From Symbiodolus clandestinus (GTDB lineage Bacteria > Pseudomonadota > Gammaproteobacteria > Enterobacterales > G038960095): 64,000 nt of DNA. Each line of letters starts with the position of its first letter. Position 1 is the stretch's first letter. The notes beneath the pieces were generated by a model, which ran no database searches, had not been told where the DNA came from, and saw only the letters and a list, made by a program, of their open reading frames with translations. The stretch lies in contig CP152425.1 of the NCBI GenBank assembly GCA_038960095.1, forward strand, positions 1,364,001 to 1,428,000, read 5' to 3'. Made by a program: the position numbers and the translations under genes. Below are positions 44,358 to 52,205 of this stretch, in pieces.

Positions 44358-45524
44358 TTAGGTTCTACAGGCTGAATGCCTTAAAATTTCAATACCCGGC
44401 AGACTTTTCCCTTCAATAAACTCTAAAAAGGCACCGCCTCCCGTAGAGATTAAACTGATTTGATCAGCCAGTCCAAAACAGTCGATGGCTGCTAGCGTAT
44501 CACCACCCCCAGCAATCGAGAATGCTTGACTCTCAGCAATCGCGCGTGCCACGATTTCAGTACCACGCCGAAAATTGGGCCACTCAAAAACTCCCAGTGG
44601 CCCATTCCATAGAATGGTTTTTGCTTGGCGGATAAGCGCAGCTAGTCGCTGAGCGCTCTCCTCTCCAATATCCAAAATAATCTCATCAGCAGCTACTTCT
44701 GACACCAGTTTACTCTGGGCAGCAGCATCTTCGGAAAACTGTTGAGCGACTATGACGTCATTGGGCAACGGGATATCGGTGGTGGCCATTAGTTGATGAG
44801 CCTGCGGGATCAATGTCGCTTCATATAGCGATTGCCCCACTGAATAACCCTGAGCAGCAATAAAAGTATTCGCCAATCCTCCGCCTACAATCAGGTGATC
44901 GGCTCGCTGAGCAATCGCTTGTAAGATCGGTAGTTTACTAGATACTTTAGCACCGCCAACAATCGCCACCAAAGGGCGTTGAGGATTTTGCAAAGCATTG
45001 GTGAGCTGAGTCACTTCGTTGAGCAATAATGGGCCGGCACAGGCCTGCGGCGCCCATTGTGCCACACCATGAGTAGAAGCGTGTGCCCGATGCGCCGATC
45101 CAAAAGCATCCATCACAAATAGATTGCACAAGGCCGCATAGCGGCGTGCTAATTGCTGATCATTAGCTTGCTCACCCACATTAAACCGAACGTTTTCCAG
45201 CAAGACTATCTCGCCTGCCACTACTGATACACCCGAAAGACACTCTTTAACCAAACGGACAGGATAATCAAGTAGTTGCTGTAAATGGTTGGCTACCGGC
45301 TGTAATGAATAAGCGGCTTGATATGCCCCCTCTTTCGGACGTCCCAAATGTGACATTAAAAGAATTTTCGCTCCTTGCTGCAAGGCTAGTTGCAAGGTAG
45401 GCAGACAAGCACGGATTCGGGCGTCAGAAGTAATTTGGCCCTGCTGCAAGGGGACATTAAGGTCAGCTCGGATTAATAGCTGCTTATCGCTTAGGGGTAA
45501 ATCTTGCATCGATAATAGAGTCAT
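44358..45524 (-). CDS. pgk: Phosphoglycerate kinase
   Basis: 388 residues (E. coli 387): LLIRADLNVPLQQGQITSDA RIRACLPTLQ, LMSHLGRPKEG, VMDAFGSAHRAHASTHGVAQ, VAIVGGAKVSSKLPIL and the C-terminal STGGGAFLEFIEGKSLPGIE. It lies 10 nt downstream of tkt. In E. coli epd sits between tkt and pgk; it is missing here, which removes the erythrose-4-phosphate dehydrogenase route to pyridoxal phosphate unless encoded elsewhere. Confidence 0.97.
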   Translation of the reverse strand: MTLLSMQDLPLSDKQLLIRADLNVPLQQGQITSDARIRACLPTLQLALQQGAKILLMSHLGRPKEGAYQAAYSLQPVANHLQQLLDYPVRLVKECLSGVSVVAGEIVLLENVRFNVGEQANDQQLARRYAALCNLFVMDAFGSAHRAHASTHGVAQWAPQACAGPLLLNEVTQLTNALQNPQRPLVAIVGGAKVSSKLPILQAIAQRADHLIVGGGLANTFIAAQGYSVGQSLYEATLIPQAHQLMATTDIPLPNDVIVAQQFSEDAAAQSKLVSEVAADEIILDIGEESAQRLAALIRQAKTILWNGPLGVFEWPNFRRGTEIVARAIAESQAFSIAGGGDTLAAIDCFGLADQISLISTGGGAFLEFIEGKSLPGIEILRHSACRT

Positions 45525-45534
45525 GGCAATTCCC

Positions 45535-47583
45535 CTAGGAAATTCTGTCTGCTATCGCTGAATCTGAGCTAACTTTCGAAGGGAGTAACAGCGATTGTGC
45601 CGTCGTTACTATCCGCTCCAGTGTCAAGCCAAAATGCTTAAAAAGCACCTGGGCCGGTGCTGAAGCGCCAAAATCCTGTAAGCCGATCACCACCCCTTGT
45701 AAACCAACATAGCGGTACCAATAGTCAGCGCTGGCTGCTTCAATGGCTATTCGAGTCGTCACCGAAGCCGGTAACAATGCCTCCCGATAAGCTGCGGTTT
45801 GCTGTTCAAAACGCTCTGTGGAGACCATGGAGATCACCCGAATACGTCTTCCTTGAGTTTTCAATTGCTCACAAGCCGCTACTGCTAAAGCCATCTCTGA
45901 ACCGGTAGCAATCATGATCAATTCAGGAACTCCTTCACAGTCGCACAAAATATAACCGCCTCGTTGAATATCAGCCAGCTGCTGGGAAGTACGGGACTGC
46001 TGCGGTAAATTTTGTCGAGAGAAGACTAAGGCTGTCGGGCCACCTAAAGTTTCAATGGCGGCTTGCCAGGCGACGAAAGCTTCTACCTGATCACAGGGGC
46101 GCCAAGTTGTTAAATTAGGTGTTAAACGTAATGTAGCCAGCTGCTCAATCGGTTGGTGGGTAGGACCATCCTCTCCCAGGCCGATAGAGTCATGAGTATA
46201 GATAAAAATAACCCGCTGCTTCATCAGCGCCGCCATCCGAACGGCATTACGTGCATAGTCACTAAATATTAAGAAAGTACCACCATAAGGGATAAAACCG
46301 CCATAAAGAGCGATGCCGTTCATAATCGCCGACATGCCAAATTCGCGAACCCCATAGTGCAGATAGTTTCCGGTTGTGGTTTCATGAATCGCTCGTGATT
46401 CGGACCAATGCGTTAAATTAGAAGGGGTTAAATCAGCTGAACCGCCCAGTAGCTCGGGAAGCAACGCTCCTAATTGCTCTAAACTGTTTTGTGATGCTTT
46501 CCGGGTTGCCACACTGGCTGGAACTGCTTGCAGTTTTTGGATATAAGCGGTCATCTGCTGCTGCCAACACTCTGGCAGCAGTCGTTGTAATCGGCGCTTT
46601 AATTCAGCGGCTAACTGCGGATAATCCTGTTGGTAGCTTTGCCAGAGCTGTTGCCACTGCTGCTCAGCTTGTGCTCCTTTTTCTCGAGCGTCCCACTGCT
46701 GATAGATCTCCTCTGGGATCACAAATGGCTCATAAGGCCAATCCAGTTGCTGGCGTACCGCTGCTATTTCCGCAGCACCAAGAGGACTTCCGTGACATTC
46801 ATGGCTGCCAGCTTTCTGTGGAGCTCCGTAGCCAATGATCGTTTTACAAATAATCAGTGTGGGTCGATCAGAAGCTTGGCGTGCCTGTTGCAATGCGGCA
46901 TTAATGGCTTCACTTTGATGCCCATCCACATCATCCACGACATGCCAACCATAAGCTTTAAAACGCTGAGCAGTATTATCAGTAAACCACCCCTGAACTT
47001 CTCCATCAATCGAAATGCCATTGTCATCGTAGAGAACAATCAGTTTACCTAAGGCCAGCGTGCCTGCTAAGGAGCAAACTTCGTGTGAAATTCCCTCCAT
47101 CAGGCAACCATCACCGACAATAGCATAGGTGTTGTGATCAATAATCGAATGGCCAGGGCGATTAAATTGTGCTGCCAGGCATTTCTCTGCTAGAGCCATG
47201 CCCACCGCATTGGCTAACCCCTGCCCCAATGGACCGGTGGTCGTTTCAATGCCAGGGGTTTCACCCCATTCAGGATGTCCAGGTGTTTTGGAATGCAACT
47301 GCCGAAAGTTTCGCAAATCATCAATAGAGAGTGGATAGCCGGTTAAATGCAGTAGGCTGTAAAGCAACACGGAGCCATGGCCATTGGAAAGTACAAAGCG
47401 ATCACGATTGATCCAGTGAGAATTATTAGGATTGTGCCGTAAAAAATCCCGCCACAACACCTCGGCAATATCAGCCAACCCCATCGGAGCACCGGGGTGC
47501 CCTGATTTTGCTTTTTCTACTGCATCAACGCTGAGTAGCCGAATGGCGTTAGCTAATACTTTACGTGAGTTGACCACTGACAC
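45535..47583 (-). CDS. tkt: Transketolase
   Basis: Thiamine-diphosphate enzyme of the pentose phosphate pathway. 682 residues (E. coli TktA 663): KSGHPGAPMGLADIAEVLWR, TTGPLGQGLANAVGMALAEK, the TPP motif VGDGCLMEGISHEVCSLAGT (GDG...), the pyrimidine domain GVREFGMSAIMNGIALYGGF, and DSIGLGEDGPTHQPIEQLAT. First gene of the tkt-pgk-fbaA-mscS-yggE run; divergent from metK. Confidence 0.97.
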   Translation of the reverse strand: MSVVNSRKVLANAIRLLSVDAVEKAKSGHPGAPMGLADIAEVLWRDFLRHNPNNSHWINRDRFVLSNGHGSVLLYSLLHLTGYPLSIDDLRNFRQLHSKTPGHPEWGETPGIETTTGPLGQGLANAVGMALAEKCLAAQFNRPGHSIIDHNTYAIVGDGCLMEGISHEVCSLAGTLALGKLIVLYDDNGISIDGEVQGWFTDNTAQRFKAYGWHVVDDVDGHQSEAINAALQQARQASDRPTLIICKTIIGYGAPQKAGSHECHGSPLGAAEIAAVRQQLDWPYEPFVIPEEIYQQWDAREKGAQAEQQWQQLWQSYQQDYPQLAAELKRRLQRLLPECWQQQMTAYIQKLQAVPASVATRKASQNSLEQLGALLPELLGGSADLTPSNLTHWSESRAIHETTTGNYLHYGVREFGMSAIMNGIALYGGFIPYGGTFLIFSDYARNAVRMAALMKQRVIFIYTHDSIGLGEDGPTHQPIEQLATLRLTPNLTTWRPCDQVEAFVAWQAAIETLGGPTALVFSRQNLPQQSRTSQQLADIQRGGYILCDCEGVPELIMIATGSEMALAVAACEQLKTQGRRIRVISMVSTERFEQQTAAYREALLPASVTTRIAIEAASADYWYRYVGLQGVVIGLQDFGASAPAQVLFKHFGLTLERIVTTAQSLLLPSKVSSDSAIADRIS

Positions 47584-47900
47584 GCTTTACACTCCATGCA
47601 AACTGCCTTAAACACTTCATCGGGATTTACCCCTTAATTAGAGTGCCTATTATCCTAGAGAGTCTGCTTCAGGTATACTGATTTGTCGTAATTTTTCCCA
47701 TAACCATACTCCACCCGCTTGCAAAAACGGTACGACACTGTTTTAATCACCGCATTACCCCCTTGCTAGCACTGAACACTACTCAATTGATAAATTGTGA
47801 TAGCCATCAGCGGTCGAGCAAACTGGCTAAGACAGGTCATTTTACTGCTTGTATTATTTTAACCTGATAACCAAACCCTGCTTAAAAAGGCTATGTAATC
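47584..47900. other. Divergent intergenic region tkt/metK
   Basis: 317 bp with no gene-size frame; it must hold the tkt and metK promoters. A short near-palindrome TCAATTGATAAATTG lies at 47784-47798. No known MetJ-box array or SAM riboswitch was recognised. Confidence 0.35.
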
Positions 47901-49049
47901 ATGAATTCTTATCTTTTTACCTCAGAATCAGTCTCTGAGGGACACCCTGATAAAATTGCCGATCAAATTTCTGACGCCGTATTGGATGCAATTATTAAAC
48001 AAGATCCAGTTGCTCGAGTGGCTTGCGAAACTTATGTTAAAACTGGGATGGTTTTGGTCGGTGGTGAAATATCAACTGACGCTTGGGTAGACATCGAAGC
48101 CTTGGTGCGCAATACCGTGCGTGATATTGGTTACCACCACTCCGATATGGGCTTTGATGCTGATTCTTGTGCCGTACTCAATGCGATTGGCAAACAGTCT
48201 CCAGACATTCATCAGGGAGTTGATCGTCCTGATCCACTCCAACAAGGGGCAGGTGATCAAGGCATTATGTTTGGTTACGCCACCCGAGAAACTGAAGAGC
48301 TAATGCCAGCACCGATTGTTTATGCTCATCGCCTAATGCAACGCCAAGCTCAAGTGCGTAAAGATGGCACTTTACCCTGGTTACGACCCGATGCCAAAAG
48401 CCAAATCACTTTCCGCTATGATCAGTATCAAATTGTGGGTATCGACACGGTAGTGCTGTCAACACAACATGACGCCAGTATTGGCCAAAAACAGTTAGTA
48501 GAAGCCGTTTTAGAAACCATTATTCAACCGGTATTACCAACCGAGTGGCTTACTTCCCAGACACGCTATCTGATTAATCCAACGGGTCGGTTTGTCATTG
48601 GAGGTCCAATAGGAGATTGTGGTTTAACTGGCCGTAAAATTATTGTCGATACCTATGGTGGTGCCGCACGCCATGGGGGCGGTGCTTTCTCTGGAAAAGA
48701 TCCCTCTAAAGTGGACCGCTCGGGCGCCTATGCGGCACGTTACATTGCTAAGCAGATTGTTGCCGCTGAACTGGCTGATCGCTGTGAAGTTCAGCTCTCC
48801 TATGCCATTGGTATCGCCCAACCAACCTCGATTATGCTAGAAACCTTTGGAACCGCTAAAGTGCCCAACGAGCGCCTAATCGCTGCGGTACGCCAATGCT
48901 TTGACTTATCGCCCTATGGGCTAATTCAGATGCTGAACCTTCTGCAGCCAATCTATCAAGCAACCGCAACCTATGGCCATTTTGGGCGTCCCCTGTTTCC
49001 TTGGGAACAGCTGGACAAAGTCGCTATGCTACAAGCGGCCTGTTACTAG
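47901..49049 (+). CDS. metK: S-adenosylmethionine synthetase
   Basis: 382 residues (E. coli 384): SVSEGHPDKIADQISDAVLD, GAGDQGIMFGYATRETEELM, and the P-loop GGAARHGGGAFSGKDPSKVD. Makes SAM, the donor for the methyltransferases in this window including the borosin-type enzyme. Starts at ATG 47901. Confidence 0.97.
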   Translation: MNSYLFTSESVSEGHPDKIADQISDAVLDAIIKQDPVARVACETYVKTGMVLVGGEISTDAWVDIEALVRNTVRDIGYHHSDMGFDADSCAVLNAIGKQSPDIHQGVDRPDPLQQGAGDQGIMFGYATRETEELMPAPIVYAHRLMQRQAQVRKDGTLPWLRPDAKSQITFRYDQYQIVGIDTVVLSTQHDASIGQKQLVEAVLETIIQPVLPTEWLTSQTRYLINPTGRFVIGGPIGDCGLTGRKIIVDTYGGAARHGGGAFSGKDPSKVDRSGAYAARYIAKQIVAAELADRCEVQLSYAIGIAQPTSIMLETFGTAKVPNERLIAAVRQCFDLSPYGLIQMLNLLQPIYQATATYGHFGRPLFPWEQLDKVAMLQAACY

Positions 49050-49238
49050 CACCCTCTATATAGAGGTAAATAGGCTAGCCATTGCTAATACTGATTATTT
49101 TCAAAATTCCAATCGTCAAACATTATTAGAAGCCGTTAAGGAAATGATTTTATAATTAAAACTGAATGTGACTGGCCAATTATTAAAAATAACTTTACTC
49201 CTAAGTACTGTTTTATCTATTGTTGAGCACAAGCTAAG

Positions 49239-49967
49239 GTGCGTAAAAAAACCGTTAAAAGACTTCGCCAACTCTGCCTGTCAATCTCCTTATTGGTTGC
49301 TGGTTTTTGTGGCTACCAATTTTATCCCACAAACCAAGGACCTAAAACATTTACCGAAGCCAAGCGGATTGCTCGCAAAATCCATCAGGATACGGTCACT
49401 TTTTACTGTGGTTGTCCAATTGACTGGCAGATACCGGGTGGCCGCCCTGACCTAGCGGCTTGTGGCTATCAACCACGACAAGATATCAAACGGGCTCAAC
49501 GCATTGAGTGGGAGCATGTGGTCCCGGCCTGGCAGTTTGGCCATCAACGCACTTGCTGGAAACAGGGGGGACGCAGCGCTTGTGCACAAGATCCGGAATT
49601 TAATCGCATTGAAGCAGATCTACATAACCTACAGCCCGCTATCGGTGAAATCAATGGTGACCGTAAACACTATGCCTTTGCCGAATGGGCTGGTGGCCAC
49701 TTTAATTACGGGCGGTGCCAGTTTAAAATTGATACGATTCAAAAACGAGCCCAGCCTCCTGAGCGAGCTCGTGGCGCTATTGCTCGTACCTATTTATATA
49801 TGAGAGATCGTTACCAGCTTAGCTATACTCTAGAGCAATTAAAAACCCTTCAACGGTGGCATAAACGATACCCTGTCACTAAATGGGAGTGCGAGCGTGA
49901 TCGGCGTATTGCCGCCCATCAGGGAAATCATAACTCCTATGTCCAGCAAGCATGCCATAATAGATGA
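49239..49967 (+). CDS. endA: Endonuclease I (periplasmic)
   Basis: 242 residues with an N-terminal hydrophobic signal segment (LCLSISLLVAGFCGYQFYP). Family motifs: TFYCGCPIDWQ, RIEWEHVVPAWQFGHQRTCW with catalytic His, DLHNLQPAIGEINGDRKHYA, ARGAIARTYLYMRDRYQL and YPVTKWECERDRRIAAHQGN HN. Starts with GTG at 49239. It normally follows metK in this group; galP and sprT, which sit nearby in E. coli, are absent. Confidence 0.93.
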   Translation: MRKKTVKRLRQLCLSISLLVAGFCGYQFYPTNQGPKTFTEAKRIARKIHQDTVTFYCGCPIDWQIPGGRPDLAACGYQPRQDIKRAQRIEWEHVVPAWQFGHQRTCWKQGGRSACAQDPEFNRIEADLHNLQPAIGEINGDRKHYAFAEWAGGHFNYGRCQFKIDTIQKRAQPPERARGAIARTYLYMRDRYQLSYTLEQLKTLQRWHKRYPVTKWECERDRRIAAHQGNHNSYVQQACHNR

Positions 49968-50050
49968 TTAAAAACAGTTGCTGTAAAAAGATAGAAACGC
50001 TATTATTGATTGTGAGGTACACCTTTTACCTCGGGGTTTAGCATCTCCAA

Positions 50051-50061
50051 GCTTCATCGGT
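50051..50061 (+). promoter_or_regulatory. Upstream complement (seqA-like site) of the C4/CI-type RNA
   Basis: GCTTCATCGGT is an exact 11-nt complement of 50149-50159 in the RNA loop. In phage P4 the immunity RNA pairs with a site upstream (seqA) and one downstream (seqC); this is the upstream site. A perfect 10-bp hairpin (50063-50072 with 50082-50091) follows immediately. Confidence 0.6.
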
Positions 50062-50111
50062 ATCAGAAACGGTTTTGTCAGCCGTTTCTGAAATTGGTCA
50101 CTATAATCTAT

Positions 50112-50189
50112 GGTGGCTCAAGTAGGGCAGCCGTAAGGCTGGCCGGTAACCGATGAAGCCGGATTGCTAACCCTGCTTGGGCTGCCACC
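50112..50189 (+). ncRNA. C4/CI-type phage immunity antisense RNA
   Basis: 78 nt that fold into a three-way structure. The outer stem is 50112-50117 with 50184-50189 (GGTGGC/GCCACC) plus 50119-50127 with 50171-50179 (one G-U). Hairpin 1 is CAGCC-GTAA-GGCTG (50128-50141). Hairpin 2 is CCGG (50143-50146) with CCGG (50159-50162) and a 12-nt loop that contains CCGATGAA. That loop is complementary to 50237-50244, which overlaps the Shine-Dalgarno of the next small ORF, and to 50051-50061. Size, fold and site logic match the P1 C4 and P4 CI RNAs that hold a lysogenic operon silent. Recognition is from structure and complementarity, without a search. Confidence 0.65.
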
Positions 50190-50252
50190 ACAACACTTAG
50201 CAATCGTCGTGGGGTTTTCCTTAAACTTAGAATTGATTCATCGGAGATGGCT

Positions 50253-50357
50253 ATGATGCATAGCTCACCTACTGTTTATTTCCATCATTACCCGCCTATT
50301 TTACCGATATTTAAGCTGCTTTGTACCTTTTGTTTAGAACTATGCGATCCTCCGTGA
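50253..50357 (+). CDS. 34-aa ORF whose ribosome site is complementary to the immunity RNA
   Basis: ATG 50253 (or 50256) with GGAGA at 50243-50247, stop TGA at 50355-50357. The peptide is hydrophobic in the middle (PPILPIFKLLCTFCLEL). Small ORFs of this kind follow C4/CI RNAs in prophages (icd/ash/kil-type). Its translation start would be blocked by RNA pairing to TTCATCGG. No homologue recognised by eye. Confidence 0.45.
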   Translation: MMHSSPTVYFHHYPPILPIFKLLCTFCLELCDPP

Positions 50358-50464
50358 GCGGTTTCAATAAATTGCTATTATTAGTTTTTTCTTAAATTTA
50401 GAAGGCGGTTCATCTAAAACCTACCCTATTGATAATGCTAGCCAACTAAATGACTCGTTTTACG

Positions 50465-50516
50465 CCATTAAATCTTTAGGAAAAAAATTTTACTGAAGAT
50501 TTAATGGTGTTATAAT
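50465..50516 (+). promoter_or_regulatory. 12-bp inverted repeat overlapping a TATAAT promoter
   Basis: CCATTAAATCTT (50465-50476) and AAGATTTAATGG (50496-50507) are perfect inverse copies around a 19-nt spacer. TATAAT (50511-50516) follows, with a weak -35 (TTTACT, 50489-50494) inside the repeat: the arrangement of an operator. It precedes the 51-codon ORF. Confidence 0.4.
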
Positions 50517-50538
50517 TTGGCCTAAGCAAAGTATAGTG

Positions 50539-50694
50539 ATGTTTATGTTTGCCTGTCAGCGGTGTTTCATGGCTAAGATGCCTGCGGATATTTCTTTCCA
50601 AACAACCTGCCTTTTCAGCAGTGAATGCGCCCTGTTGGCGTTGTTACTTTATCGTGTAATGGGGAACGCAAGGTGGGTAGAGTGGACAATCTAA
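50539..50694 (+). CDS. 51-aa ORF in phage-immunity region
   Basis: ATG 50539 (alternatives 50545, 50569), stop 50692-50694. It is Cys- and Met-rich (FACQRCFMAKMPADISF; TTCLFSSECALLALLLYRVM) and ends GNARWVEWTI. Its position after the immunity RNA suggests a phage early gene such as a kil-type function; this is inference only. A TATAAT and palindrome lie just upstream. Confidence 0.4.
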   Translation: MFMFACQRCFMAKMPADISFQTTCLFSSECALLALLLYRVMGNARWVEWTI

Positions 50695-50699
50695 ACGCT

Positions 50700-51051
50700 C
50701 GTTTTGCTGACTTTTAGCATAACTGCAGCCACTAGGGCATAGCTTTTCACTTAATCTTATAAGGTGAATATCTGTAATGCTGAACTGGGTACTGGCAAAG
50801 GAAAAAATTTCCTTCTATAACCGGTACAATATATCATAAAAAATCAAAAATAACAACTTAAATATTTATAATTAAATAAAGTTTATAATTTATTACTTTT
50901 TGTAAAAAAAATAAACTAAAAGAGTTATAAAATTAACTTTTAATCAATAAATCGGCAGCCCTAGCAGCGCTTCATCTGAAAGATGATTTGACCTTACTTT
51001 TGGAGTTAGGTACCTTACAGCGGATCATTTGCTAATTATGATGGATACCTT
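50700..51051. other. AT-rich spacer before xseB
   Basis: No gene-size frame. 50815-50950 is almost pure A/T and would hold the promoter of the xseB-ispA-dxs operon. Confidence 0.35.
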
Positions 51052-51300
51052 GTGAAAGCAACAATCAGCCCACCTCCCTTAACGTTTGCCGAAACCCTTA
51101 CCGAACTTGAGAAAATTGTGGGACGTTTAGAGAGTGGTGAATTGCCTTTAGAACAGTCACTGAGTGAATTTGAACGAGGAATTCGATTAGCTAAAGAGGG
51201 ACAGCAGCGGCTACAACAAGCAGAGCAGCGGATCGAAATTTTATTAAGTGAAGATTCACAAGCTCCCTTAACGCCCTTCAATCCGGATGTTAACTCATAA
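51052..51300 (+). CDS. xseB: Exodeoxyribonuclease VII small subunit
   Basis: 82 residues: TFAETLTELEKIVGRLESGE LPLEQSLSEFERGIRLAKEG is the family core. GTG start. Overlaps the ispA start by 1 nt in the conserved xseB-ispA-dxs operon. Confidence 0.95.
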   Translation: MKATISPPPLTFAETLTELEKIVGRLESGELPLEQSLSEFERGIRLAKEGQQRLQQAEQRIEILLSEDSQAPLTPFNPDVNS

Positions 51301-52190
51301 TGTTTCCCCGCTTTGAGCAGCAACTGCAGCAGCGACGACAACGTTTGGAGAGAAATTTAAACCATTACTTAGCAATGCTACCAGCCATTAATACTCAATT
51401 AGCCACTGTAATCAATTATGGTGTTTTATCCGGTGGAAAGCGGTTGCGAGCCTTACTGCTTTACAGTGTAGGCGACTGCTTGCTGCTTCCTTTTGAGCAG
51501 CTCGATGCCCCAGCGACAGCCGTAGAGTGTTTGCATGCTTATACTTTACTGCATGATGATCTACCGGCCATGGATAATAGTCCATTGCGTCGCGGAAAGC
51601 CCACTGCTCACATCAAATTTGGTGAAGGACTGGCTATATTAGCAGGCGATGCGCTACAGGCGATTGCCTTCTCAATCCTTAGCCAACCATTCGTTGAATC
51701 TATTAGCCCCTCAACTCAACTGGCAATGCTTCAAGAACTGGCAGCAACCAGTCATGGTTTATGCCATGGACAAGCGCTCGATCTGCAAGTGACTTCAGCA
51801 ACTACCTTGCTACCTGAAACATTAACGCAAATCCACTATTATAAAACTGCTTTATTAATTCGCTGTGCGGTACGCTTGGCAGTTTTTGCAGCATCCCCAC
51901 CTATTTTGGACCAGCTCCCAGATTTTGATCAATTTTCTACTGCACTGGGATTAGCCTTTCAATTGCAGGATGATATCCTTGATGTCACAACTGATACTCA
52001 ACAATTAGGGAAGCCTCAAGGGCATGATCAACAATGTGGTAAAGCGTATTGGCACGCTGCCAACTTAACCATCGCTAAACAGCAGCTTCAGCAATTATAC
52101 CAGACAGCCTTCCAAAACTTGAAAAGGTTACCCTATAATACGCTTCCTCTGCAGATTTTTGCTGACTATTTGCAAAATCGGGTCTACTAA
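51300..52190 (+). CDS. ispA: Farnesyl diphosphate synthase
   Basis: 296 residues (E. coli 299). First Asp-rich motif LLHDDLPAMDNSPLRRGKPT, second LAFQLQDDILDVT, plus GGKRLRALLLY. Makes C15 isoprenoid diphosphate for ubiquinone and undecaprenyl phosphate. Confidence 0.96.
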   Translation: MFPRFEQQLQQRRQRLERNLNHYLAMLPAINTQLATVINYGVLSGGKRLRALLLYSVGDCLLLPFEQLDAPATAVECLHAYTLLHDDLPAMDNSPLRRGKPTAHIKFGEGLAILAGDALQAIAFSILSQPFVESISPSTQLAMLQELAATSHGLCHGQALDLQVTSATTLLPETLTQIHYYKTALLIRCAVRLAVFAASPPILDQLPDFDQFSTALGLAFQLQDDILDVTTDTQQLGKPQGHDQQCGKAYWHAANLTIAKQQLQQLYQTAFQNLKRLPYNTLPLQIFADYLQNRVY

Positions 52191-52205
52191 AATAAATAGC
52201 CCTTT

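Noticed and set aside
50101..50220. Metabolite riboswitch for xseB/dxs or endA
   Set aside because: The loop-to-target complementarity and distance from xseB fit an antisense immunity RNA; no known riboswitch core was seen.
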